Shown: positions 18,495 through 28,436, counted from the first letter of the stretch. The stretch is DNA of 64,000 nt from Pseudomonas sp. Irchel s3h14 (GCF_900187425.1 NZ_FYDJ01000006.1:1-64000); one strand, 5' to 3'. Notes: generated from the sequence alone by a model not told the origin. Numbers and translations: made by a program.

Positions 18495-19316
18495 TCAGAC
18501 CATGGCCAACCGCTGTTTGCGTTGTGGCGCGTGAAACGCCTGGTCCAGCGCCTCCAGATCCCCTGCCTCCAGTTGTAATTGTGCGGCTTGCGCGTTGAGT
18601 TGCACGTGTTCGGGTCGGATCGCTTTGGGGATGGCGATCACGCCTTCCTTACGCAGCATCCATGCCAGCGCTACCTGGGCCGGCGTCACACGGTGACGGG
18701 CGGCTATTTGTTTGAGCATTGTATGGTTCAGCATAGGCCCACCCTGACCGATCGGACAGTAGGCCATGATCGGCATTCGATGCTGGCGGCTCCAGGGCAG
18801 TAAATCAAACTCGATGCCGCGTTCTTCCAGGTTGTAGAGCACCTGATTGGTGGCACAGGCCGGTGAGGCCAGTTCCTCCAGGTCCTCGACGTCGAAATTG
18901 GAGACGCCCCAACGACCGATCTTGCCTTCTTCGCGCAGTCGTTCGAAGGCTTCGACCGTTTCTTCGAGGGGATACTGGCCACGCCAGTGCAGCAGGTAGA
19001 GATCGATGTAGTCGGTATCCAGCCGCCGCAGACTGCGTTCGCACGCCTGGGGGATGCCTTTGCGGCTGGCGTTGTGCGGGTACACCTTGCTCACCAGAAA
19101 CACTTCGTCACGCCTGCCGGCGATGGCTTCACCGACCACTTCCTCAGCGCCGCCCTCGCCGTACATTTCAGCGGTGTCGATGAGGGTCATGCCCAATTCG
19201 ATGCCCAGGCGCAAAGCCGCCACTTCCTGGGTGTGCCGGGAACGATCTTCTCCCATGCGCCAGGTGCCTTGGCCGATGACCGGTACGTTGACGCCGGCCA
19301 GTTCGAGGGTCCGCAT
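18495..19316 (-). CDS. Aldo/keto reductase
   Basis: The 273-residue TIM-barrel reductase has the AKR signature: LIDTAEMYGEGGAEEVVGEAI with catalytic Asp and Tyr, Lys in VSKVYPHNAS, and His in LLHWRGQYPLEE. The C-terminal IPKAIRPEHVQLN binds NADPH. AAGGAG six bases before the ATG supports the start. It lies directly upstream of DUF1810 on the same strand, with a gap of 29 bases, so they may be cotranscribed. The substrate is unknown. Confidence 0.9.
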   Translation of the reverse strand: MRTLELAGVNVPVIGQGTWRMGEDRSRHTQEVAALRLGIELGMTLIDTAEMYGEGGAEEVVGEAIAGRRDEVFLVSKVYPHNASRKGIPQACERSLRRLDTDYIDLYLLHWRGQYPLEETVEAFERLREEGKIGRWGVSNFDVEDLEELASPACATNQVLYNLEERGIEFDLLPWSRQHRMPIMAYCPIGQGGPMLNHTMLKQIAARHRVTPAQVALAWMLRKEGVIAIPKAIRPEHVQLNAQAAQLQLEAGDLEALDQAFHAPQRKQRLAMV

Positions 19317-19724
19317 TCAAATCTCCTTTCTGAATTTCGATCGATACTTCAATGGGCAGCAGAATAGCCCGGTGGTTCCGTCGATGTGTAGCAGCTGTCG
19401 AGCCTGCGAGGCTGCGTTCGGCTGCGAAGCAGTCGCCGAATCAAACAATGGGGTGTTTGAACACCGCGTGCGTAGGAATTGCGAGGACTTCGTCCTCGGA
19501 CGCAGCCTCGCGGGCTCGGCAGCTGCTACGGGATGGCGTTGGGCCGGAATGTTTACTGGGCAGAAAACTTCATCACAGTGCTTTGGGCATAGCCTTACCC
19601 TTGACCGAACGGTTGCCAACGCTTACGGACCGTCGGCACTGCACTTTTTCAGGATTCACGGCTCTATTCTTGGCCAGCCTGCGGCGAATCCCCACCGCCG
19701 GCCCATGCCCAAGTTCAATAACCC
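19317..19724. other. Intergenic region with a long palindrome
   Basis: About 400 bases between divergent genes are mostly a TAGCAGCTG-family palindrome (19388-19529). The remaining 195 bases before 19725 should contain the lipoprotein promoter, but I see no convincing consensus. Confidence 0.6.
19388..19529. repeat. Long imperfect palindrome, TAGCAGCTG family, copy 3
   Basis: GTAGCAGCTGTCGAGCCTGC opens the element and GGGCTCGGCAGCTGCTAC closes it. The right inner arm is altered (GAGGACTTCGTCCTCGGACG replaces the usual ACTGCTGCGCAGCCG), so this copy is partly rearranged. Confidence 0.8.
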
Positions 19725-20474
19725 ATGGCTCGAGTTTTACCCCTCACCACCACACCCATCCGCCGCCGTTGCCTGCTGTTGGCCTGCTTGTCGATGCTCG
19801 CCGCCTCTGGGTGCAGTCAGCAGCAGGGCAGCGACATCGTCAGCCAGTTTCGTGAAGGCAAACCCCAGGAACTCCTCCAGACCAGCGTCGACCGCATGGC
19901 GACCCTGGCGATGCGCGACAACCTCGACAGCCTCTACCTGCTGATGAGCAAGCTCTACCTGCGCAACCCGGACGAGCTGAAAAAATCCGGCTTCCTCGAT
20001 GCCCGCACCGCTGGCAAGCAAGTGCGCATGGCCATCGAACAGCAACAGCCGCTGCCGACCCTGGGTGGCAAAAAAGACCTGGCAGCGCTGAGTTATGCCA
20101 TGAGCCCGGAGTTTCTCGGCGACCGGGTCGGTGCCTTCATCTATGCCATCGGCAGCATGCTCGTCACCGCCCACGGCAATCGGCTCGAGTTCTACATGAC
20201 GGATGCGATCAACCCGACGTTCGTCAGCAACGCCGCCCGCAACATCGAGAAAGCCACCTGGATACTCAGTCAGCGGCAAAACAAGAACGGCGAGCCGTTG
20301 CTGTTCTCCAACGAAATCTCGGAGGAGGGCAGCAATCTTAGTTTTGCCGTGGAGTTCGGCAAGATCGTTGCGCGGCTGGACCTGCTGACGCAGATGCTGG
20401 ACGAACGCTACCGCCGGATCGGTTTGAATTACGCGCAGAGTTTGCTGTTTTTGAATTTCTTGCCAGTGCAGTAA
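19725..20474 (+). CDS. Putative lipoprotein of unknown function
   Basis: The 249-residue protein has a basic N-terminus, a hydrophobic stretch and a lipobox-like AASGC (Cys30). The mature part is helical, with no motif I recognise. No good ribosome binding site is visible before the ATG at 19725, so the start is uncertain. It precedes the TauE-like permease by about 100 bases on the same strand. Confidence 0.7.
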   Translation: MARVLPLTTTPIRRRCLLLACLSMLAASGCSQQQGSDIVSQFREGKPQELLQTSVDRMATLAMRDNLDSLYLLMSKLYLRNPDELKKSGFLDARTAGKQVRMAIEQQQPLPTLGGKKDLAALSYAMSPEFLGDRVGAFIYAIGSMLVTAHGNRLEFYMTDAINPTFVSNAARNIEKATWILSQRQNKNGEPLLFSNEISEEGSNLSFAVEFGKIVARLDLLTQMLDERYRRIGLNYAQSLLFLNFLPVQ

Positions 20475-20576
20475 GCGAAGAAGTGCATAAAGATAGATCG
20501 CATCGATATAAGTGGTTATAAGAAAAATCGCTATGCTGCGGGCCAGATTTTTCATGCGTTTTTTGTGGGCGTGTTA

Positions 20577-21362
20577 ATGGAATTCGGTAATTTCGGTTTA
20601 GTCGTGGCAGGTCTGGTGGTCGGCTTTATTGTCGGGATGACTGGGGTTGGTGGCGGTTCGTTGATGACTCCCATTCTGTTGTGGTTCGGCGTCAATCCGG
20701 CCACCGCAGTGGGGACGGATTTGCTGTACGCGGCGATTACCAAGTCCAGTGGCGTGCTGGTTCATCGAAAGAACAAGAACATCGACTGGGCCATTACCGG
20801 TTGGCTGACCCTCGGCAGTGTGCCGGCGGTGGCGCTGACGTTGTGGTTCCTGAGCACCTTGCAAACGTCGCCCGAGGCGATGAACGCGGTCATCAAACAG
20901 GCCTTGGGTTTTGTCCTGTTTGCCACGGCGTTGGCTATTTTCTTCAAGAAACGCCTGCTCGATTTCGCCCACAAACGCGCGGGCGGTCATTACAACCCCA
21001 GCGGCAACCGCTTGAATGCGCTGACCGTGATCACCGGCCTGGTCCTCGGCACCATGGTTGCCCTGACCTCAATCGGCGCTGGCGCCCTGGGCACCGTTGC
21101 GTTGTTCATTCTCTATCCGCTGCTGCCGACCCGCCGCCTGGTCGGCACGGAAATCGCGCACGCCGTACCGCTGACCCTGGTGGCCGGCCTCGGCCATGCG
21201 AGCATGGGCAACATGGATTGGCACGTGCTGGGTTACTTGCTGGTCGGTTCGCTGCCGGGGATTTACCTGGGCAGCCACCTGACTGGCCGTATCTCCGATG
21301 AAGTGCTGCGGCCTTGCCTGGCCACGATGCTGGTGCTGATCGGGTACAAACTGGCCTTTTAA
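20577..21362 (+). CDS. TauE/SafE family sulfite-type exporter
   Basis: The 261-residue membrane protein has about eight hydrophobic segments. It contains two inverted glycine-rich repeats typical of TauE/SafE: GFIVGMTGVGGGSLMTPILLWFG near the start and VLGTMVALTSIGAGALGTVALFILYP in the second half. It should transport sulfite, organosulfonate or a similar anion. The ATG at 20577 fits the family N-terminus; GTG codons at 20565 and 20571 are alternatives. Confidence 0.88.
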   Translation: MEFGNFGLVVAGLVVGFIVGMTGVGGGSLMTPILLWFGVNPATAVGTDLLYAAITKSSGVLVHRKNKNIDWAITGWLTLGSVPAVALTLWFLSTLQTSPEAMNAVIKQALGFVLFATALAIFFKKRLLDFAHKRAGGHYNPSGNRLNALTVITGLVLGTMVALTSIGAGALGTVALFILYPLLPTRRLVGTEIAHAVPLTLVAGLGHASMGNMDWHVLGYLLVGSLPGIYLGSHLTGRISDEVLRPCLATMLVLIGYKLAF

Positions 21363-21404
21363 TCGGGTAGAGGTTCCAGAAACAAACCAGCTTGGCAGGC
21401 GCCC

Positions 21405-21773
21405 TTAGGCCCGAGTCAGAATCTCCAGCAGATGCCCGTCCGGGTCATCGAAATAAACCCGCCGGCCACCGCCGTAATCGTTGATCTCGTTTGGTCGTTG
21501 TTTGCCGGGGTCGGCCCACCAGGGTTGCTTTCTGGCTTGCAGGCGGGCGAAGGCCGCATCGAAATCCTCGTCACCGATCAAAAACGCATAGTGCTGGGAG
21601 GCAATCGGCGGGTCATTGTCGTAGAAGTCCAGCGACACACCGTTGTCGAACTTGACGATCAGCATCGGGCCGAAGGGTTCGGGGCAGGGCAGACCGAGGA
21701 TGTTTGCCAGATAGTTGGCTGATGTCTGTTTGTCGCGACACCAGACGATGGTGTGGTTCAACTGAGCGCTCAT
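21405..21773 (-). CDS. VOC family (glyoxalase-fold) protein
   Basis: The 122-residue protein begins MSAQLNHTIVWCRDKQTSANYLANILGL and ends GGRRVYFDDPDGHLLEILTRA. These are the paired beta-alpha-beta modules of the vicinal oxygen chelate fold, with metal-ligand candidates His7 and the Glu of LLEIL. It may be a dioxygenase, isomerase or resistance-type binding protein; the substrate is unknown. Confidence 0.85.
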   Translation of the reverse strand: MSAQLNHTIVWCRDKQTSANYLANILGLPCPEPFGPMLIVKFDNGVSLDFYDNDPPIASQHYAFLIGDEDFDAAFARLQARKQPWWADPGKQRPNEINDYGGGRRVYFDDPDGHLLEILTRA

Positions 21774-21952
21774 GCACAGGTCCTCACGGCGGATCAGGGC
21801 TTGGTTGTTGAGCTATGAGATTAGCTCAGCCTGTTGCGCAATGACCGCCCTGACCTAAGCTTGGGGCAAGGCGAGACATAATTGCGGGCGTCACCCGGAA
21901 CGAACGCCGCGATGCGCAATCATTAGAGCGTGGATATCAAAAGGAGATGCGC

Positions 21953-22525
21953 ATGCTCATCAGGTCATTGACCCTGACTACCCTGCTGGCTTTCGCCGGC
22001 CCCTTGTTCGCTGCCGATGACGGCTCACCGCTGGATATGGACAAGGGCAGGTCCCGGCCACTGATTGTCATCGCTCCAAGTACGGTCGATCCCACGTGGG
22101 TCAGCCTGAAAAAGTCGCTGGATGAGCCGGCCAACCGCAAGGGTTTCACCGAGCGAAACATGGTCCTGTATACCGTGCTCAATTTGATGGGCCAGCGCGA
22201 GGGCAAAGACCTGGGGCCACAAGACACGGCGGCATTGATCCGCTCGCTCAAGTTGGGTGCGGGCGCGAAGAGCAAAATCATCCTGGTGGGCAAGGACGGC
22301 GAGAAGAAACTTGAGAGTTCGGGGGATGAATCAAAATCAGTCGATTTGAAGAAAATTTTCGACACGATCGACGCCTTGCCAGCGACTGAGAAAGAAGCCG
22401 CAGCGCCGACGGTCGCGATGCCTGTTGATGCGGCTGAACCGGTCAATGGTGCAAAGGGCACCAAGGGCGCAAAACCAGGCAAACCGGCGAAACCCGTCAA
22501 GCCGCCTGAAATGCCGGATGATTAA
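21953..22525 (+). CDS. DUF4174 family exported protein
   Basis: The 190-residue protein has a signal peptide (MLIRSLTLTTLLAFAGPLFA) and then a thioredoxin-like DUF4174 region (RPLIVIAPSTVDPTWVSLKK, SKIILVGKDGEKKLESSG). The C-terminal tail is rich in Lys, Pro and Ala. AAGGAG at 21941-21946 is spaced six bases from the ATG at 21953 and abuts the ATG at 21947, so the second is the start. A strong terminator follows. Confidence 0.8.
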   Translation: MLIRSLTLTTLLAFAGPLFAADDGSPLDMDKGRSRPLIVIAPSTVDPTWVSLKKSLDEPANRKGFTERNMVLYTVLNLMGQREGKDLGPQDTAALIRSLKLGAGAKSKIILVGKDGEKKLESSGDESKSVDLKKIFDTIDALPATEKEAAAPTVAMPVDAAEPVNGAKGTKGAKPGKPAKPVKPPEMPDD

Positions 22526-22550
22526 ACGCAGACTTTTGTAGCAACAATCA

Positions 22551-22585
22551 AAAATGGGCGACTTCAAGAGGTCGCCCATTTTTTT
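22551..22585 (+). terminator. Intrinsic terminator after the DUF4174 gene
   Basis: ATGGGCGAC and GTCGCCCAT form a nine-pair stem around TTCAAGAG, followed by seven T. The upstream A run would allow function on both strands. Confidence 0.9.
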
Positions 22586-22812
22586 GCTCGGTAACGGCTA
22601 CAAAAAACCGGGTGTTTCGGGGTGAGATGTATTGGCTTCTATTAGTCTCGGAAGTTTCCTGCAAGTTCTGTCGGTCTTGATGAACTGGTTTCTGTCAGAG
22701 AGCACCGCTAGCCTTCGTCAGCCACCGCAAAATCGCGGTCGGACGTGGGAATCCGCGACACTGAGGGATCCAGGGACGAAAAACACCAATGGCACAAAAA
22801 GGAGCCTCGTCT

Positions 22813-23181
22813 GTGAAAAAGTTCAGCAAGCATCAACCGCAAACCCCAACCGACGCCGATCATCCTGATCCCGCGAACCTGTGTGAAACCGCAAAAGGCG
22901 CAGTCACCCGAAGCCCCAGGCGTACCGCCACGACCCAGCAGATTTTCACTGTCGCTCCTGGTGTCGACACACTAACCCTGCTAAATCAGGCCTGCGAAAA
23001 CCTTGCCTCCCTGACCGTCCTGATTGCGAATTTTGCCGGGAAACTGGAAGGCTCGAACCGCAAGGTGCTGCTGTCGATTCAGCATTTGGCGGCGGTCACC
23101 GAGTTGTTGGTGAATCAGGCACGGGAAAATCTTGATCCGGGAAGCGCTGCACCTGACGCTCAGCCGCCGACTCGGCATTGA
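22813..23181 (+). CDS. DUF6124-like small protein
   Basis: The 122-residue protein starts at GTG 22813, with AAGGAG eight bases before it; an ATG at 22789 lacks such a site. The first half is polar and rich in Pro/Thr. The second half (TLLNQACENLASLTVLIANFAGKLEGSNRKVLLSIQHLAAVTELLVNQARENLD) is two amphipathic helices and resembles the Pseudomonas-specific DUF6124 family. Its function is unknown. Confidence 0.75.
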   Translation: MKKFSKHQPQTPTDADHPDPANLCETAKGAVTRSPRRTATTQQIFTVAPGVDTLTLLNQACENLASLTVLIANFAGKLEGSNRKVLLSIQHLAAVTELLVNQARENLDPGSAAPDAQPPTRH

Positions 23182-23201
23182 GCTGACGCAGTAACGACAA
23201 C

Positions 23202-23230
23202 GGGCGACCTCAAAGGGGTCGCCCATTTTG
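23202..23230 (+). terminator. Intrinsic terminator after the DUF6124-like gene
   Basis: GGGCGACC and GGTCGCCC pair around TCAAAG, followed by ATTTTG. The stem is almost the same as the terminator at 22551. Confidence 0.85.
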
Positions 23231-23248
23231 TTTGCCTACTGGAGATCT

Positions 23249-23382
23249 GTAGCAGCTGTCGAGCCTGCGAGGCTGCGAAGCAGTCGTAAAACCTGCAACC
23301 GCGTTCTTTCAAAAAAACCGCATTTTCCGGATCACGACTGCTGCGCAGCCGAACGCAGCCTCGCAAGCTCGACAGCTGCTAC
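23249..23382. repeat. Long imperfect palindrome, TAGCAGCTG family, copy 4
   Basis: GTAGCAGCTGTCGAGCCTGC and its complement enclose a variable centre. The left arm lacks about 12 bases present on the right (TTCGGCTGCGCA), so the element is asymmetrical. It sits just beyond the stop of ampC. Confidence 0.85.
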
Positions 23383-23400
23383 GAGATTTGCGTTTCTTGG

Positions 23401-24543
23401 CTACTTCGCCAGTGCGCTCAATATCGTATGAGCAATCTTGATCCGCTCAGGGTTCGGGTAGTTTTTGTTGGCCAGGATCACAATGCCGATGTCTTTCGAC
23501 GGCACGTACGCCACGTAAGCACCGAAGCCGCTTGTTGAGCCGGTTTTGTTGATCAATACGTTTTCTGGTTGAGGTTGCGGCGGGGTCAGCCACTGGACTT
23601 CGTGAGCCTCCATCGCCATCTGCGTCGAGTTACCCGCCAGCAATGTATCGAGGGTGACCGGGTAGTGGTAGAACTCCCAACCCAGCCCCTGAGTCATCTC
23701 GCCCACCTTGTAGTAACCGGTATGAGTGGTGGCGATCGCCCGCTGCATCGACGCTTCAAGCCCCGACGGTTTCATGTTCGCCTCAACATACCGAATCAGG
23801 TCCGCCGCGCTGGTTTTGACGCCATAAGCCTCCGAATCCAGTGCCCCCGGCCCGACTCGCACCGGTTTGTCTTCCTTGTTGTAACCCTGAGCGTAAAGCC
23901 CCATTTCAGCCTGCGGCACTGTGAGGTAGGTGTGTTTCAGCCCGAGTTTCGGCAGCAGGATTTTTTCCATCACGTCATCAAACGGCGCGCCCATGCTTTG
24001 GGCGGCGAGGTAGCCGAACAACCCCAGGCTCGGGTTCGAATACTGCCGATGGGTGCCTGCGGCATAAGTCGGTTTCCACTGTTTGAAATAGCCGAGCATC
24101 GTGTCCGGTGCATCGGCATCGTCGGGGAATTGCAGCGGCAGGCCACCGGCGCTGTAGGTGCCCAGTTGCAGCACGCTGATGGTGTCGAACGCGCTGCCAC
24201 GCAGCTCCGGCAGCACGCTGCTGGCCTTGTCCGACAGGGACAGTTTGCCGGTGGCCTGAGCGTAGGCGGCGAGGGTGGCAGTGAAGGTTTTGCTCACCGA
24301 GCCGATCTCGAACAGGGTGTCTTCGGTGACGGCTTTGCCGTTTTCCTTCGAGGCCACGCCGTAGTTAAAGTAATGCGGTTGGCCGTTGACGGTAATTGCG
24401 ATCGCGACACCGGGGATCTGCTGTTGCTGCATCACCGGTTCGATGGCGGCCTTCACGATGGCTTCGATGCGGTCGTCAGCAACGCAATGACCGGCGCTGA
24501 GGAACAGTGCGAAAGCGCTGTAGAATGCGAGCTTGTTATGCAT
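23401..24543 (-). CDS. ampC: Class C beta-lactamase (AmpC)
   Basis: The 380-residue periplasmic serine beta-lactamase hydrolyses cephalosporins and penicillins. It has a signal peptide (to about residue 22) and all three active-site elements: S82-V-S-K85, YSN in HRQYSNPSLG, and KTG in LINKTGSTSGFG. I chose the ATG at 24543; an in-frame ATG at 24561 would lengthen the signal peptide by six residues. The divergent ampR gene makes it the chromosomal inducible enzyme. Confidence 0.95.
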   Translation of the reverse strand: MHNKLAFYSAFALFLSAGHCVADDRIEAIVKAAIEPVMQQQQIPGVAIAITVNGQPHYFNYGVASKENGKAVTEDTLFEIGSVSKTFTATLAAYAQATGKLSLSDKASSVLPELRGSAFDTISVLQLGTYSAGGLPLQFPDDADAPDTMLGYFKQWKPTYAAGTHRQYSNPSLGLFGYLAAQSMGAPFDDVMEKILLPKLGLKHTYLTVPQAEMGLYAQGYNKEDKPVRVGPGALDSEAYGVKTSAADLIRYVEANMKPSGLEASMQRAIATTHTGYYKVGEMTQGLGWEFYHYPVTLDTLLAGNSTQMAMEAHEVQWLTPPQPQPENVLINKTGSTSGFGAYVAYVPSKDIGIVILANKNYPNPERIKIAHTILSALAK

Positions 24544-24703
24544 GATTGAGTCACTTTCCATGAGGTTCAAGGGTACTAACCGCTACACTCCGAGCGGCTT
24601 TTCAATTCGGGTTGCTGATAGGCGAGCCAAATCTATGCAGTCTGCCGAAGTTCGACAACCGATGATATTTCGGACGAGCCATTAGAAAAATTTTGGAGTT
24701 GTC
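24544..24703. promoter_or_regulatory. ampC-ampR divergent control region
   Basis: 160 bases separate the two divergent starts. In all described AmpR systems the regulator binds such a region, repressing or activating ampC depending on the murein fragment bound. I could not pick a single T-N11-A operator with confidence. TTGGAG at 24693-24698 is the ampR ribosome binding site. Confidence 0.7.
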
Positions 24704-25582
24704 ATGATCCGGCCTCAATTACCGCTCAATGCATTGCGCGCCTTCGAGGCCTCTGCCCGGCACTTGAGTTTCACCCGGGCGGCCGTTGAGTTGTGCGTCA
24801 CTCAGGCGGCGGTGAGTCATCAGGTCAAGAGCCTGGAGTCTCAACTTGGCGTGACCCTGTTCAAGCGCTTGCCCCGCGGGCTTATGCTGACCAGCGAAGG
24901 CGAAACACTGCTGCCGGTTTTGCGCGAATCTTTCGACCGTATCGCGCAAACCCTTGAGCGATTCGAAGGCGGACATTTTCGCGAGGTATTGACGGTCGGC
25001 GCGGTGGGGACGTTCGCGGTGGGCTGGTTGTTGCCACGGCTGACCGACTTCCAGGCGAAACATCCGTTCATAGATTTGCGCCTGTCGACCCACAACAATC
25101 GAGTGGATGTGGCGGCTGAAGGGCTGGATTACGCGATTCGTTTTGGCGCGGGGGCGTGGCATGGCATTGAAGCAGTGAGGTTGATCGAGGCACCGTTATC
25201 GGTGTTGTGTGTGCCCGAGATTGCCCGGCAACTGAAAACACCGACAGACCTGTTGCAGCAAACGCTGTTGCGTTCCTATCGCACGGACGAGTGGCCCGAA
25301 TGGTTCCAGGCCACCGGCCTATCGACCCACACAGCGTCGCCCCGAAGCATCGTCTTCGACTCATCGCTGGCAATGATGGAGGCAGCGCTGCAAGGGGCGG
25401 GCGTGGCATTGGCGCCGCCGTTGATGTTCGGCCGGCAACTGGCGGCGGGTGCAATCGAACAACCGTTCGCTATCGGGATCACTACCGGCAGTTACTGGCT
25501 GACCCGCTTGCAGTCCCGCCCCGAAACATCGGCGATGGAGGCGTTCAAGGGCTGGTTGCTGCAAACGGCAAAACTGAATTAA
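24704..25582 (+). CDS. ampR: LysR-type beta-lactamase regulator AmpR
   Basis: The 292-residue regulator has an N-terminal winged helix-turn-helix nearly identical to P. aeruginosa AmpR as I recall it (LPLNALRAFEASARHLSFTRAA, VTQAAVSHQVKSLE). The substrate-binding-like domain follows and senses muropeptides. It is divergent from ampC, the classical arrangement. Confidence 0.94.
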   Translation: MIRPQLPLNALRAFEASARHLSFTRAAVELCVTQAAVSHQVKSLESQLGVTLFKRLPRGLMLTSEGETLLPVLRESFDRIAQTLERFEGGHFREVLTVGAVGTFAVGWLLPRLTDFQAKHPFIDLRLSTHNNRVDVAAEGLDYAIRFGAGAWHGIEAVRLIEAPLSVLCVPEIARQLKTPTDLLQQTLLRSYRTDEWPEWFQATGLSTHTASPRSIVFDSSLAMMEAALQGAGVALAPPLMFGRQLAAGAIEQPFAIGITTGSYWLTRLQSRPETSAMEAFKGWLLQTAKLN

Positions 25583-25594
25583 CGAACGCCACTC

Positions 25595-25685
25595 CTGTGG
25601 GAGCGGGCTTGCTCGCGAAGACGGCGGCACATCCAGCATCAATGTGGCTGATAGACCGCTTTCGCGAGCAAGCCCGCTCCCACAA
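25595..25685. repeat. REP-type inverted pair, copy 4
   Basis: CTGTGGGAGCGGGCTTGCTC and its complement face each other across about 45 bases. It fills the gap between the convergent ampR and glucarate dehydratase genes. Confidence 0.85.
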
Positions 25686-25708
25686 GAATTGCAGTGTTTC
25701 TGAACGGG

Positions 25709-27052
25709 CTAGCGCACCAGACACGGCCGCTTGTTATCGAACTTCCATCCCGGAATCAGAAACTGCATCGCCACGCTGTCATCCCGCGCGCCCAATCCCA
25801 TGCCTTTGTACAGCTCATGGGCCTTGGCCAGCTGATCCATGTCCAGTTCGACGCCCAACCCAGCCTTCTTTGGCACCTGCACGCAGCCGCCGATGATTTG
25901 CAGCGGCGCTTTGGTCAGGCGCTGACCGTCCTGCCAGATCCAATGCGTGTCGATGGCGGTGATTTCACCCGGTGCGGCGGCCGCGACGTGGGTGAACATG
26001 GCCAGGGAAATATCGAAGTGGTTGTTGGAATGCGAACCCCAGGTCAGGCCCCATTCATGGCACATCTGCGCCACACGGACCGAGCCCTGCATCGTCCAGA
26101 AGTGTGGGTCGGCCAGCGGAATGTCCACTGATTGCAGCTGGATCGCGTGGCCCATTTCCCGCCAGTCGGTGGCGATCATGTTGGTGGCGGTTTTCAGGCC
26201 AGTAGCTCGACGGAATTCAGCCATGACTTCACGTCCCGAATAACCGTTTTCCGCGCCGCACGGGTCTTCGGCGTAAGCCAGGACGTGATGCTGATCCCGG
26301 CACAGGCGAATGGCTTCTTTCAGCGACCACGCGCCATTCGGATCGAGGGTGATACGCGCATCGGGGAAGCGTTCGGCCAGGGCGGTGACGGCTTCGATTT
26401 CTTCATCGCCACTGAGTACGCCGCCCTTGAGTTTGAAGTCCTTGAAACCGTAGCGCGAGTGAGCCGCTTCGGCCAGACGCACCACGGCGTCGGCGGTCAT
26501 GGCTTTTTCGTGACGCACGCGGAACCAGTCGTTATCGGCGTCCGGTTCGCTGCGGTAGGCCAGGTCGGTTTCGTTGCGGTCACCGACATAAAACAGGTAG
26601 CCGAGCATCTTCACTTCATCGCGCTGCTGACCTTCGCCGAGCAGGGCGGCGACCGGCACGTCCAGATGCTGACCGAGCAGATCGAGCAGGGCGGCTTCCA
26701 GGCCGGTGACGGCGTGGATGGTGATGCGCAAATCGAATGTCTGTAACCCGCGACCGCCGGCATCGCGATCGGCGAAGGTCTGGCGCACTTGATTGAGGAT
26801 CTTCTGATACGTGCCGATCGGGCTGCCAACCACTAATGAGCGAGCGTCTTCGAGGGTCTGGCGAATGCGCTCGCCGCCCGGTACTTCACCGACGCCAGTG
26901 TGACCGGCGTTGTCCTTGAGGATCACAATGTTGCGGGTGAAAAATGGCCCGTGAGCGCCGCTCAGGTTGAGCAACATGCCGTCGTGGCCGGCCACCGGAA
27001 CAACCTGCATGCTGGTGATGATCGGGGCTTTGGCGGTTTCTGGTGTGTTCAT
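25709..27052 (-). CDS. gudD: D-glucarate dehydratase
   Basis: The 447-residue enolase-superfamily enzyme dehydrates D-glucarate to 5-keto-4-deoxyglucarate. It shows the mandelate-racemase-type layout: capping domain at the N-terminus ([30 protein letters not shown]), catalytic KLKGG, metal site region [11 protein letters not shown], and [13 protein letters not shown] with the catalytic His. The ATG at 27052 has GAAGGA seven bases upstream; ATGs at 27058 and 27067 do not. It follows the permease by 37 bases in the same operon. Confidence 0.95.
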   Translation of the reverse strand: MNTPETAKAPIITSMQVVPVAGHDGMLLNLSGAHGPFFTRNIVILKDNAGHTGVGEVPGGERIRQTLEDARSLVVGSPIGTYQKILNQVRQTFADRDAGGRGLQTFDLRITIHAVTGLEAALLDLLGQHLDVPVAALLGEGQQRDEVKMLGYLFYVGDRNETDLAYRSEPDADNDWFRVRHEKAMTADAVVRLAEAAHSRYGFKDFKLKGGVLSGDEEIEAVTALAERFPDARITLDPNGAWSLKEAIRLCRDQHHVLAYAEDPCGAENGYSGREVMAEFRRATGLKTATNMIATDWREMGHAIQLQSVDIPLADPHFWTMQGSVRVAQMCHEWGLTWGSHSNNHFDISLAMFTHVAAAAPGEITAIDTHWIWQDGQRLTKAPLQIIGGCVQVPKKAGLGVELDMDQLAKAHELYKGMGLGARDDSVAMQFLIPGWKFDNKRPCLVR

Positions 27053-27089
27053 TGTCATGTCCTTCAAAACAGTGCTCTTACATGAGTGT

Positions 27090-28436
27090 TCAGGCGTGGT
27101 TGGGCGCTGGTTTGGCCAGTGCAGCGGCAGGTGCGGATTTCGGTTTATTGCGTGCGGCGAAGACGATGATCGCGGCGATGATCGAGGTCGCGGCCAAGCC
27201 GTACAGCCCGCCCTGAATCGAGCCGGTGCGTTCTTCCAGCAGGCCGAACGTGGTCGGCGCGACGAAGCCGCCGAGGTTGCCCACCGAGTTGATCAGCGCG
27301 ATCACACCCGCCGCGATCCGTGCGTCCAGATAGGCCTGCGGAATCGGCCAGAACAGCGACGACGCCGATTTGAAACCCAGCGCAGCAAAGCAGATCGCAA
27401 TGAAGGCGAAGATCGGCCCGCCGGTGGTGGACATGAACATCCCGGCTGCTGCGATCAGCAGGGCCGCGGCGACCCAGGCTTGTTGATGCTTCCATTTGGC
27501 TGACAGCGAAGCGAAGGCGTACATGCCGACGATCGACAGCAACCACGGAATCGAGTTGAACAGCCCGACTTGAATATCGCTCAGGTCGCCCATCTTTTTG
27601 ATGATGCTCGGCAGCCAGAAAGTCGCGGCGTAGATGGTCAATTGGATGAAGAAGTAGATCAGGCAGAACAGGATGATCTGGCGATCCTTGAGCAGCTTGC
27701 CCAACGACGGTTTGATCGGCGTCGCGGCTTCACGGGCCAGTTGTTCGTCGTCGATGGCTTTGACCAGCGCGTCTTGTTCGGCGCGGCTCAGCCATTTGGC
27801 GTCGTGGGGTTTGGAGTCCAGCCAAAACCAGACGAACACGCACAGCCCCACCGAGAACATCCCTTCGATGAAGTACATCCACTGCCAGCCGTGCATGCCG
27901 AAACCGCTGATTTGCAGCAGTAACCCGGACAACGGGCCGGAGATCAGCGAAGCAATCGCTGAACCGCTGAGGAAGATGGCAATCGCCTTGCCGCGTTCAA
28001 CGCCAGGTAACCAGCGGGTGAAGTAGTAAATCACTCCGGGGAAGAAACCTGCTTCGGCCACGCCCAGCAGGAATCGCAGGATGTAGAAGTGGGTTTCGTT
28101 CTGGATGAACGCCATGCAAGCGGCGACCAGGCCCCAGGTCAGCATGATGCGGGTCAGCCAGATTCGCGCGCCGACTTTTTGCAGGAGGATGTTGGAGGGG
28201 ACTTCGAACAGCGCGTAACCGATGAAGAACAGACCGGCGCCAAGGCCGTAGGCGGCAGCGCCGATGCCCAGGTCATGTTCCATGTGGGCGCGGACGAAGC
28301 CGATGTTCACGCGGTCGATGTAGTTGACGATGAACATGATCACGAACAGCGGCAGTACATGGCGTTTCACTTTCGAGATGGCGGATTTCAGGACCGAATC
28401 GGCGCCATCGTTCATCCCGGATATGGATGTATTCAC
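27090..28436 (-). CDS. gudP: MFS D-glucarate/galactarate permease (GudP type)
   Basis: The 448-residue transporter has 12 hydrophobic segments and the ACS-family major-facilitator motif ([20 protein letters not shown] near the start). Together with the downstream glucarate dehydratase it forms an uptake and catabolism unit. The GTG at 28436 has GGGAG eight bases upstream and is preferred to the GTG at 28451, which overlaps that site. Transcription runs from the region shared with the divergent GntR regulator. Confidence 0.9.
   Translation of the reverse strand: MNTSISGMNDGADSVLKSAISKVKRHVLPLFVIMFIVNYIDRVNIGFVRAHMEHDLGIGAAAYGLGAGLFFIGYALFEVPSNILLQKVGARIWLTRIMLTWGLVAACMAFIQNETHFYILRFLLGVAEAGFFPGVIYYFTRWLPGVERGKAIAIFLSGSAIASLISGPLSGLLLQISGFGMHGWQWMYFIEGMFSVGLCVFVWFWLDSKPHDAKWLSRAEQDALVKAIDDEQLAREAATPIKPSLGKLLKDRQIILFCLIYFFIQLTIYAATFWLPSIIKKMGDLSDIQVGLFNSIPWLLSIVGMYAFASLSAKWKHQQAWVAAALLIAAAGMFMSTTGGPIFAFIAICFAALGFKSASSLFWPIPQAYLDARIAAGVIALINSVGNLGGFVAPTTFGLLEERTGSIQGGLYGLAATSIIAAIIVFAARNKPKSAPAAALAKPAPNHA

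Noticed and set aside
22632-22868. Plus-strand ORF of 78 residues upstream of the DUF6124-like gene
   Set aside because: Overlaps the start of the DUF6124-like gene in another frame and lacks a ribosome binding site.
25207-25896. Plus-strand ORF of 229 residues across ampR, a REP pair and gudD
   Set aside because: It reads through a repeat element and two genes of opposite strand. Not plausible as a gene.
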